A DNA stretch of 10,454 nucleotides from an uncultured Burkholderiales bacterium (GTDB lineage Bacteria > Pseudomonadota > Gammaproteobacteria > Burkholderiales > Burkholderiaceae_C). Below the pieces are notes generated by a model. It searched no databases. It saw only the letters and a program-made list of their open reading frames with translations, and had not been told where the DNA came from. This document shows positions 1 to 5,704 of the stretch, in pieces; the first letter of the stretch is position 1; the number at the start of each line of letters is the position of its first letter. Both the position numbers and the translations under genes were made by a program. The stretch lies in contig CAJBLW010000520.1 of the NCBI GenBank assembly GCA_903953985.1, positions 1-10,454 on the forward strand. The letters run 5' to 3'.

Positions 1-266
1 GGACGATTCGAACGGTCGAAGGTTTGGGCAGCGCTGAGAACCTGCATCCCTTGCAAACCAGTTTCATGGCTTGCGCAGGCCTGCAGTGCGGTTACTGCAC
101 GCCTGGCATGCTGATGTCGGCCTGTGCTCTGCTGGCGTCCAATCCACGCCCCGATAAACAAGCCGTTCGGGCCGCCTTGGCCGGCAATCTCTGCCGTTGC
201 ACGGGTTACACCCAAATTGTCGAGTCGGTGCTCGATGCGGCCAGGAGTATGTCTGATGGAGATTGA
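1..266 (+). CDS. [2Fe-2S] subunit of a molybdenum hydroxylase (CoxS/XdhA type), C-terminal part
   Basis: The reading frame is open from the left edge (codons from base 3) to the TGA at 264-266, giving the last 87 residues of a protein whose family is usually about 150-170 residues; the N-terminal plant-ferredoxin-like domain lies outside. What remains is the C-terminal helical [2Fe-2S]-binding domain: the HPLQ stretch, then CGYCTPGM and later GNLCRCTGY, which supply the four cluster-ligating cysteines (CxxC and CxC). Known role of the family: electron transfer from the Mo-pterin large subunit to the FAD subunit in CO dehydrogenases, xanthine dehydrogenases and aromatic or N-heterocycle hydroxylases. 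The substrate cannot be told from this subunit. The gene overlaps the downstream CoxG-like gene by 11 bases, implying cotranscription. The Mo- and FAD-subunit genes are not visible and may be upstream. Confidence 0.9.
   Translation, partial: TIRTVEGLGSAENLHPLQTSFMACAGLQCGYCTPGMLMSACALLASNPRPDKQAVRAALAGNLCRCTGYTQIVESVLDAARSMSDGD
243..247 (+). promoter_or_regulatory. Ribosome binding site of the CoxG-like gene
   Basis: AGGAG lies 8 bases before the ATG at 256 and inside the end of the upstream [2Fe-2S] subunit gene. It decides the start: the reading frame stays open further upstream, to beyond 124, but that part is antisense-like in composition and overlaps the Fe-S subunit in another frame. 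Confidence 0.7.
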
Positions 267-1029
267 CAAGTCACTCAGCTTGGATGCCAGCGCCAGCCGC
301 GTCTGGACCTTGTTGCTTGACCCTCAAGCCATGGGCGCATGTGTGCCAGGCATGGAGTCAATCGAGGTCCTCAGTCCCGATGAATACAAAGCGGTGATGA
401 AAGTCAAAATCGCCTTTGTGAGCGCCCGATTCACGTTGCGCACGCGCATTGTGGAGCGACGTGAAGCGCGTTATTTGAAGGCGCAGGGCATGGGCGAGGA
501 TGCGGCTGTCGCCAGCTCGTTGAAGTACACCACAGAAATATTTTTGGCCGATCGTCCTGACGGTGGCACCGATTTGCAAATGAAAGTGCATGTGGACTTG
601 TTGGGCCGCATGGGTAACTTTGGTTTTTCTGTGATGAAGACCAAAGCCGATCGTTTATGGGATGAATTCGGAGTCCAGCTCGCCGTCCAATTGGCGCAAG
701 TCCCACCTGCAGCGCTGGCTGGCTTGCCAAACCCTTTACCCAAGACCGATCAAGCGGACCATGGCCCTGCGCAATCAAACGCTGCGCCAACGCCTTTCCA
801 GCAGACGCTGAACGCGACATCGAAGCCTTCGGTCGCTCAGTTAGCTCAACCGGAAAGCTTGTGGAGCCGATGCCTTCGTGCCATCGGCGTTCAGCCCAGT
901 CTGGGTGCAGCGGACTCGGAATCGATTGTGGTAGAAATCAAACGCCCCGATCAAACCCAAATCCGCGTGGTTTGGCCGCAAAGCCAGTCCACCGAGTGCG
1001 TGCAATGGTTGCGCGATGTGATGCGCTGA
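256..1029 (+). CDS. CoxG-like SRPBCC-family protein of a molybdenum hydroxylase cluster
   Basis: A protein of 257 residues. I chose the ATG at 256 because AGGAG at 243-247 sits 8 bases ahead and the protein then begins with the typical first strand of the fold (MEIDKSLSLDAS, then VWTLLLDP). Residues about 1-150 match the CoxG/SRPBCC pattern: the CVPGMESIE stretch, a central KVKIAFVSARF strand and a late LGRMGNFGFSVMKTKAD helix. Residues about 155-205 are a Pro/Ala/Gln-rich linker, and the last 35 or so (IVVEIKRPDQ to WLRDVMR) look like a small strand-strand-helix module that I do not recognise. No hydrophobic membrane anchor is seen. CoxG proteins of CO dehydrogenase clusters are membrane-associated and implicated in passing electrons to quinone; whether that holds here is inference. 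It overlaps the [2Fe-2S] subunit gene by 11 bases. Confidence 0.85.
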   Translation: MEIDKSLSLDASASRVWTLLLDPQAMGACVPGMESIEVLSPDEYKAVMKVKIAFVSARFTLRTRIVERREARYLKAQGMGEDAAVASSLKYTTEIFLADRPDGGTDLQMKVHVDLLGRMGNFGFSVMKTKADRLWDEFGVQLAVQLAQVPPAALAGLPNPLPKTDQADHGPAQSNAAPTPFQQTLNATSKPSVAQLAQPESLWSRCLRAIGVQPSLGAADSESIVVEIKRPDQTQIRVVWPQSQSTECVQWLRDVMR

Positions 1030-1082
1030 CCTGATTTTCAGTTTCACCGCCAAACCATCACAACGCCATCCAAGGTTTTGCC

Positions 1083-2351
1083 ATGCATGCTCGGAAAATC
1101 GTGGTCATTGGCGCGGGCGTGATCGGCGTGACGACGGCGCATGTGTTGCGAGCGGAGGGTCACGATGTCACGCTTTTGGAGGCATCGCCTGCTGCTGCCA
1201 GCGGCACCAGTCTCGCCAATGGGGGGTATTTGTCGGCTGCATTTTGTGCGCCTTGGGCCATGCCCGGCTTGCCAATGCAGGCTTGTACAGCGCTTTTCAA
1301 CCGCCAAGCGCCGTTTCGCTGGCGCCCTGATGGCAGTCTGTCCCAGTTGCGTTGGCTTCGTGATTTGTGGGCCCACTGCAATGCCGCCGATTTTTCAACG
1401 CACCGTCAACGAATGGTCAGGCTTGCTTTACTTAGCCGGGTATGCCTTCAAGATGTGGTCGCCCAGACAGGCGTGAGCTTCGATTTCCAGTCCTCGGGAG
1501 TGTTGCAGATTTTTCGCCAATCACCTCCGTCACAAATCGTGGAGAAACGTCTCCAGGAGCTTCAAGCCTTCGGTTGTGACGCCCACTGGTATGAGCCCCA
1601 TCTGGTGCGTGCCATGGAGCCGGGTTTGTCTCATTCCGTGCGCATCGCCGGAGGCTTGCATGTGCGCGACGATGCCAGTGGCGATTGCGAGCGCTTCGTT
1701 CAGGGGCTGTTGGCTTGGAACCAAGCGCGGGGCTTGCTGTTTGAGTCCAATGTCCGTGTAGATTCGCTCGAACTCGATGCCCGTGGTGAACGCCTTTGTG
1801 CGGTCCGTTCCCGTTCGCAGCGCTGGCAGGCCGATGCCTTTGTGTTCGCCACAGGTGTCGACACGGCGCGGTTGTTAAGACCCTATATGCGGGTGCCCAT
1901 CGTTCCGGTGAAGGGCTACAGCGTGACGGTGTCGCTCGCACACAGAGATGGCACGCAAGGTGCCGTGATCGATGACACCAGCAAGTTGGCCATCGCTCGC
2001 CTGGGGCAACGCGTGCGGTTGACAGGCATGGCTGAAGTTGTGGGGCATGACCGGTACATCAACAACGCTCGCTGCCAACAATTGGTCCATCACTATGCGT
2101 CTCTTTATGGGCCATTGCCTGAAGAAGGCCGACAACTTTGGGCAGGCTTGCGACCCATGACTCCCGACGGCACACCGATCATCGGTGCGACCCCTGTTCA
2201 AGGCCTTTACTTGAATGCAGGTCACGGCACCTATGGCTGGACCTTGGCCTGCGGCAGTGCACAGTTGTTGGCCGATGTGATCGCGCAAAGGCCATGTGCT
2301 GTGAGTCCAGATGCCTATGCGCTGGATCCGGCGCTGCGAGCGCTGGCCTGA
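1083..2351 (+). CDS. DadA-like FAD-dependent D-amino-acid dehydrogenase / DAO-family oxidoreductase
   Basis: A protein of 422 residues, the normal length for DadA (about 410-435). The N-terminus carries the FAD-binding dinucleotide fold: GAGVIG at 10-15, with an acidic residue (E33) ending the second strand, then the SLANGGYLSAA and APWAMPGLP stretches that are hallmarks of DadA. The C-terminus has RPMTPDGTPIIG at 357-368 followed by NAGHGTYGWTLACGS, the second FAD-contact region. The family oxidises D-amino acids (or similar secondary amines) to 2-oxo acids plus ammonia, passing electrons to the membrane quinone pool. CAAGG at 1071-1075 lies 7 bases before the ATG. It follows the CoxG-like gene by 53 bases on the same strand. 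No alr/dadX racemase is adjacent, so the true substrate may be a pathway-specific amine or amino acid and not D-alanine; that is inference. Confidence 0.85.
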   Translation: MHARKIVVIGAGVIGVTTAHVLRAEGHDVTLLEASPAAASGTSLANGGYLSAAFCAPWAMPGLPMQACTALFNRQAPFRWRPDGSLSQLRWLRDLWAHCNAADFSTHRQRMVRLALLSRVCLQDVVAQTGVSFDFQSSGVLQIFRQSPPSQIVEKRLQELQAFGCDAHWYEPHLVRAMEPGLSHSVRIAGGLHVRDDASGDCERFVQGLLAWNQARGLLFESNVRVDSLELDARGERLCAVRSRSQRWQADAFVFATGVDTARLLRPYMRVPIVPVKGYSVTVSLAHRDGTQGAVIDDTSKLAIARLGQRVRLTGMAEVVGHDRYINNARCQQLVHHYASLYGPLPEEGRQLWAGLRPMTPDGTPIIGATPVQGLYLNAGHGTYGWTLACGSAQLLADVIAQRPCAVSPDAYALDPALRALA

Positions 2352-2375
2352 GCGAAAAATAACCTTCAACCCCTT

Positions 2376-2385
2376 AAGGAAAATG
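2376..2385 (+). promoter_or_regulatory. Ribosome binding site deciding the tautomerase start
   Basis: AAGGA at 2376-2380 is 5 bases from the ATG at 2386 and 2 bases from the ATG at 2383. The spacing and the need for a free N-terminal proline both favour the second ATG. Confidence 0.6.
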
Positions 2386-2607
2386 ATGCCCATCATCCGA
2401 ATCGACCTGCTGGCAGGCCGCAGTCCTGAGACCAAACAACAACTCGCTGCCGAAATGACCATGACCATGGCGCGGATCTGTGGGTGTGATCCAGCACATG
2501 TTTACGTCATGTTCAATGATGTTCAGCACCATGACTGGGCGGTGGCTGGTCAGGTTTTTCCAACCCCGTTACCACTCAAACCTCTAGATGCAGGGCACCC
2601 ATCATGA
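2386..2607 (+). CDS. Tautomerase of the 4-oxalocrotonate tautomerase family
   Basis: A protein of 73 residues. Two ATGs are adjacent (2383 and 2386). I chose 2386 because the second Met is followed directly by Pro, which becomes the N-terminal catalytic proline after Met removal, and because AAGGA at 2376-2380 is then 5 bases away against only 2 for 2383. The mature protein aligns without gaps to classical 4-OT over about 45 residues: Pro1 (general base), GRS with Arg11, Lys16, Leu19 and Glu22. At the place of the second catalytic arginine (Arg39) there is Tyr, and at Phe50 there is Trp. The C-terminus is about 10 residues longer than 4-OT. Known family chemistry is 1,3-keto-enol tautomerisation or related dehalogenation and decarboxylation. 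The changed Arg39 suggests a different substrate. Its TGA overlaps the next gene's ATG. Confidence 0.82.
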   Translation: MPIIRIDLLAGRSPETKQQLAAEMTMTMARICGCDPAHVYVMFNDVQHHDWAVAGQVFPTPLPLKPLDAGHPS

Positions 2608-3242
2608 CTCCCGTGCGCCTAAGAATTTTGTTGGTAGGCGCCACTGGCGTCGTCGGACGGTGTGTCTGGCACTCTTTGCAGGCTAGCCATGATGTCATTT
2701 CAGCCAGCTTGGATCCTGCCCAAGGTGATCACCAAGTTCAGCTGGACTTGTCAGATGCGGATGCTTTGGTGACAACATTGAAAAATATGGGGCCACTCGA
2801 TGCGGTCATTTCAGCCGCTGGGCGCGCGCGCTTTGGTGCTTTGGCCGATGCGAGGCCTGCATCTCTGGATGCTTCGGTTTATGGATTGGGTTTGCAAGAC
2901 AAATTGATGGGGCAGGTCAATCTGGCCTTGGCTGCTCGAGAAGTTTTGCGTCCCGGTGGATCGATCACTCTGACCTCGGGCACCACCAGCACTGAGCCGG
3001 TATTGGGCGGGGCAGGCTTGAGCATGGTCAATGGCGCATTGGAGAGTTGGGTTTGTGCGGCAGCGACTGAGTTGCCGCAGGGTTGGCGTCTGAATGTGGT
3101 GAGCCCCAGCTTGGTGGAAGGAACGCCAGCAGCAGCTTGCGCCGCTTTCCCTGGCTTTGAAAAAGTCAGTGCCGAGCGCATAGGTTTGGCCTATATGCGG
3201 TGCCTGTTCAGTGGCATCACAGGTCATGTGTTGCGCGTTTGA
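2604..3242 (+). CDS. Short SDR-fold protein lacking the catalytic Tyr-Lys pair
   Basis: A protein of 212 residues, short for a classical SDR (about 250). It starts at an ATG overlapping the tautomerase stop (ATGA at 2604-2607), so translation is probably coupled; AGGG at 2592-2595 may serve as its ribosome site. The Rossmann fold is visible: GATGVVG at 12-18, QLDLSD at 46-51 and SAAG at 70-73. A serine lies at the usual catalytic place (LTSGT, S125), but the YxxxK motif is replaced: in GLSMVNGALESW the Tyr position is Leu139 and the Lys position is Asn143. ELPQGWRLNVVSPSLVEG follows as in other SDRs. This matches the group of short SDRs typified by Listeria Lin1944, known to lack canonical active-site residues and of undetermined function. 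It could bind nucleotide without being a standard oxidoreductase. Last gene of the left-hand run. Confidence 0.83.
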   Translation: MTPVRLRILLVGATGVVGRCVWHSLQASHDVISASLDPAQGDHQVQLDLSDADALVTTLKNMGPLDAVISAAGRARFGALADARPASLDASVYGLGLQDKLMGQVNLALAAREVLRPGGSITLTSGTTSTEPVLGGAGLSMVNGALESWVCAAATELPQGWRLNVVSPSLVEGTPAAACAAFPGFEKVSAERIGLAYMRCLFSGITGHVLRV

Positions 3243-3243
3243 A

Positions 3244-3702
3244 TCATTTGGATATTTCATGGGGCACATGGCCCATGCCTTCAAAGACCTCGATTTGGAT
3301 ACCTGAGATGTCACGGTGAAATCGTCGCCCATGGTCCTGCGGAATCAGCCGGTCTTCGCTGCCCCACAGAACCAAAGTGGGCAGGTTCTGCTGAAAAATC
3401 TGCCCGGTCAAGGCAGCATCGCTGCTGCGGTATGGGAAGCGTTAGCTCAGACTGACCCGGTTGCCTTAGCGCAGCGTTAACTCGTCATAGCGATTCACCA
3501 GGGCAGCGTTCACATTGTTGGGCCAGCTGTAGACGTCGCGCACATGCACCTGCATGCCTTGCAGGGCCACAAAGTACGACGGGGGCGCGGCCCAGCGTGC
3601 CATCAGGGCATCCACTGGGCGATCAGGTGCCCAGCTCCAGGCCAAAGCCGCAACCAAGGTCGCGAGCAACAAAAGCAAAACAGACAGTGAGGCGGTGAGC
3701 AT
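3244..3702 (-). pseudogene. Alpha/beta-hydrolase pseudogene (internal deletion, two stops, truncated end)
   Basis: Read on the minus strand from an ATG at 3702, one frame gives a hydrophobic N-terminal helix (SVLLLLLATLVAALAW), then APDRPVDALMARW and the QGMQVHVRD strand typical of membrane-anchored alpha/beta hydrolases of this order. The text then jumps, at about 3531-3537, straight to VYSWPNNV...RYDELTLR, which belongs near the lid/C-terminal third of the family. Roughly 150 residues are therefore missing, including the GxSxG nucleophile elbow (estimate from the usual length of about 310-320). The same frame continues through TAA at 3466-3468 and TAA at 3442-3444 into LPTLVLWGSEDRLIPQDHG (the Asp region) and FEGMGHVPHE (the His region), then ends at TGA 3244-3246, about 15-25 residues early. 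It abuts the convergent SDR gene end by one base. No clear ribosome site precedes the ATG. Almost certainly non-functional as a hydrolase. Confidence 0.78.
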
Positions 3703-4074
3703 CGAAAAATGGTGTGGGTTGGACCGCTGCACAAGCCTTTGGTCGGTCAGCTTGTGCAAAGGAGCTGGAGCCTGGAGCTTATTCGAACAGGCCTGCAAAT
3801 GGTGATGGTGGACGATGGGTTGATGCTCGACTTGGGCCAGTGGGTTGTTGGTCAACAGAAGCAAAGCTGGTTTGGGAACGATTTTTTGGGGTCGGCTTGA
3901 GCCTCAGGGCCAATTGACTGCCTCTAAGCCACCCCGTGACTTGGCCCACGGCAGTCCGTTGGACCCACAAGGCAAGGTTTTCCCGGGTAGTTCGGCACTT
4001 GATTTCTTCACATAATCATCTTGTTGAACTGCCCAACACTTTTTTATCACTCTCAAAAATTCGGAGATATCCCG
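3703..4074. other. Non-coding or decayed stretch between the hydrolase pseudogene and the binding-protein gene
   Basis: No intact gene is visible on either strand. Two short + strand pieces look slightly protein-like. One frame over about 3790-3850 reads DDGLMLDLGQWVV, which resembles the early part of an EAL (c-di-GMP phosphodiesterase) domain, but nothing before or after it fits. Another frame over 3821-4015 stays open for 64 codons and ends LDPQGKVFPGSSALDFF before TAA at 4013-4015; I do not recognise it. Both could be remnants or chance. The last 50 or so bases are the AT-richer leader of the following gene. Confidence 0.35.
4021..4050 (+). promoter_or_regulatory. Possible sigma-70 promoter of the Bug-family gene
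   Basis: TTGTTG at 4021-4026 and TATCAC at 4045-4050 are separated by 18 bases in a local AT-rich patch just upstream of the gene. The -10 match is weak, so this is only a candidate. Confidence 0.25.
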
Positions 4075-5073
4075 ATGACCCACCGTCATGACCCTCGCCG
4101 CCGACAGCTTGGCCTTGCTGCCGTATCTGGGCTTGCACTGGGCGCTTTTGGCGCCGCGCAGGCCCAAAGCGCAGCTTGGCCTGCGGCCAAACCCATCCGC
4201 ATGATCGTGAACTTCCCTGCGGGCGGTTCTCCAGACTTGGTGGCGCGTGCCGTTTCCAGCACGGTGTCTCAAGCGCTGGGTCAACAAATTGTGGTGGACA
4301 ACCGTGGCGGTGCCGGTGGCATCATTGGTTCTGACTTGGCTGCCAAAAGCGCCCCCGATGGTTACACCCTTTTGTGCAGCTCGGGCAGCGGTGCCGCCAT
4401 CGTGCCCTACGTCACGCCCAAGATGCCTTTCGACCATGACAAGGACCTCACCCCGGTGGCGGCAGGTGCGCGTTTGCAATTGTTCTTGGTCGTGCGCAGC
4501 GATGCACCTTACAAGACGTTTGCCGAATTCGTTGCCTTTGCCAAGGGCAATCCGGGCAGGTTGAGTTATGGCTCACCGGGTAACGGTACCAGCCCGCACA
4601 TTGCGGGCGAGATGCTCAAGTCCCAAGCCGGTATTTTTACCTTGCACATCCCTTATCGCGGTTCGGGAGCAGCCTTGCAAGACCTGCTGGGTGGCAATGT
4701 GGACTATTTGCTCGATCCCGGTATTGCTTTTTCGCACGTGCGTTCGGGTCGTCTGCGCTTGTTGGCGGTCACGTCCCCACAGCGCTTGTCCATGTTCCCC
4801 GATGCGCCTACGCTCAATGAGCTGGGGCTTAAGAATTTTGACGCCGGCACATCGCATGGTTTCTGGGCGCCTGCGGGCACACCTGCGGCCATCGTTGACC
4901 GCCTGAACCGTGAGATCAACCGCGCCTTGATGTTGCCCAGTGCCGTCGAGTCCATCAAAGGCATCGGTGCCGAGCCCACCCCCATGACGCCCGCCGAGTT
5001 CGGTGCGGTCACCAAGGCCGATGCGCGTCGGTTTGCCCAAATCATCAAAGAACGCAAGATCGTTCATGATTGA
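4075..5073 (+). CDS. Tripartite tricarboxylate transporter substrate-binding protein (Bug/TctC family)
   Basis: A protein of 332 residues, typical for the family. The ATG at 4075 is chosen because GGAGA at 4063-4067 lies 7 bases ahead and a normal signal peptide follows at once: RRRQLGLAAVSGLALGAF, ending AQA before Q31. The arginine run RRRQLGL is twin-arginine-like, so Tat export is possible, as in many Bug proteins. The mature part has the family signature PIRMIVNFPAGGSPDLVAR (residues 40-58), then VVDNRGGAGGIIGSDLAAKSAPDGYTL, YGSPGNGTSPHIAGE and PYRGSGAALQDLLGG. Known role: periplasmic capture of a small carboxylate or similar organic acid, closed in a Venus-flytrap cleft. No tctA/tctB membrane genes are next to it, so it is an orphan component, which is common in Burkholderiales. 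The ligand is unknown. Confidence 0.95.
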   Translation: MTHRHDPRRRQLGLAAVSGLALGAFGAAQAQSAAWPAAKPIRMIVNFPAGGSPDLVARAVSSTVSQALGQQIVVDNRGGAGGIIGSDLAAKSAPDGYTLLCSSGSGAAIVPYVTPKMPFDHDKDLTPVAAGARLQLFLVVRSDAPYKTFAEFVAFAKGNPGRLSYGSPGNGTSPHIAGEMLKSQAGIFTLHIPYRGSGAALQDLLGGNVDYLLDPGIAFSHVRSGRLRLLAVTSPQRLSMFPDAPTLNELGLKNFDAGTSHGFWAPAGTPAAIVDRLNREINRALMLPSAVESIKGIGAEPTPMTPAEFGAVTKADARRFAQIIKERKIVHD

Positions 5074-5097
5074 TGTCCAGCTTGACTGCTGGGTGGT

Positions 5098-5119
5098 GGG
5101 GCAGCCTTAAAACTGCCCC
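5098..5119. terminator. Hairpin between convergent binding-protein and YqaA-type genes
   Basis: GGGGCAG at 5098-5104 pairs perfectly with CTGCCCC at 5113-5119 around an 8-base loop containing the YqaA-type gene's stop codon. A second small stem lies just before it (CCAGC 5077-5081 with GCTGG 5088-5092). There is no U-run on either strand, so intrinsic termination is uncertain. The site between two convergent genes is where a bidirectional terminator is expected. Confidence 0.4.
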
Positions 5120-5583
5120 GGAAACACCCACAGCAGACCCGCCGTCATGACCAAGTAGCGGGCGAATTTGCCAATCGCCATGTACAGCGTGCAGGGCCAA
5201 AAAGGCATCTTCAGCCAGCCCGCCACGGCACACAAAGGGTCGCCTATGACGGGCAACCAGCTGAGCAAGCATGCCTTCGGGCCCAGCTTTTCCAGCCAGA
5301 TCAAGGCGCGGTGGTGGCTGCCCGATCCGCGCCAACGGTTCACCGCTTTGTGCGTGCCCCAGCCCATCCACCAACTGAACATGCCGCCCAGCGTGTTGCC
5401 TGCAGTGGCCACCAAAATGGCGGGCCAAAACAATTCGGGGTTGAGTTTGACCAAGCCAAACAGCACCGGTTCAGAACCCATCGGCAACAAGGTGGCCGAG
5501 ATGAAGGCCACCACAAACACGGTGCTCAGACCATGTTGCGGAAGGGCCAGCCATTGCATTAATCCGTTGAGCCAAAGTTCCAT
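5107..5583 (-). CDS. yqaA: YqaA-family inner-membrane protein (SNARE-associated/VTT-like)
   Basis: A protein of 158 residues from the ATG at 5583. An in-frame GTG at 5619 would add 12 residues (with a weak GAAAG ahead of it) and cannot be excluded, as neither start has a strong ribosome site. It is an integral membrane protein with hydrophobic segments at about 19-40, 49-73, 105-125 and 129-153. It shares the E. coli YqaA pattern: SATLLPMGSEPV (29-40), AGNTLGG (61-67), LLSWLPVIGDPLCAVAGWLK (106-125) and GKFARY (138-143). The family is a short relative of DedA/VTT proteins, which carry re-entrant loops and move lipids or similar substrates; the function of YqaA itself is not established. It lies convergent to the Bug-family gene and divergent from dusB. 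The conserved prolines and glycines are present, so the gene looks intact. Confidence 0.85.
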   Translation of the reverse strand: MELWLNGLMQWLALPQHGLSTVFVVAFISATLLPMGSEPVLFGLVKLNPELFWPAILVATAGNTLGGMFSWWMGWGTHKAVNRWRGSGSHHRALIWLEKLGPKACLLSWLPVIGDPLCAVAGWLKMPFWPCTLYMAIGKFARYLVMTAGLLWVFPGQF

Positions 5584-5704
5584 GGGGGAAGTGTAGCGCC
5601 GGTGATATTTGCTTAGCACACGCAGCTTTCATTTGCTGAAATATTAAGCAATTACAATCGTGCCTCCTCTTCAAACCACGCCCCCAAACACCCACATCCA
5701 AGTC
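5584..5704. promoter_or_regulatory. Divergent yqaA/dusB intergenic region with a probable dusB -10 box
   Basis: The stretch 5600-5660 is clearly AT-richer than its surroundings. TACAAT at 5653-5658 is a good -10 box for dusB. The -35 is poor: TTCATT at 5628-5633 (19-base spacer) or TTGCTG at 5633-5638 (14-base spacer). An inverted repeat TTGCT (5633-5637) / AGCAA (5647-5651) sits beside it, and ATTTGCT occurs twice (5607-5613 and 5631-5637), which could be a protein-binding site. Transcription starting about 7 bases after the -10 would exclude a GTG start at 5660 and favours the dusB ATG at 5705. Confidence 0.35.

Noticed and set aside
1432..1941. Minus-strand open frame opposite the DadA-like gene
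   Set aside because: The Arg/His/Pro-rich translation is typical of antisense frames, and the sense strand is a clear FAD oxidoreductase.
3258..3277. CATGGG / CCCATG inverted repeat as a terminator for the SDR gene
   Set aside because: It lies in the part encoding the pseudogene's conserved GMGHVPHE region, has only 6 pairs and no U-run, so it is probably coincidental.
3904..4479. Minus-strand open frame across the Bug-family leader and signal peptide
   Set aside because: It overlaps a strongly supported gene start, and the translation resembles no family.
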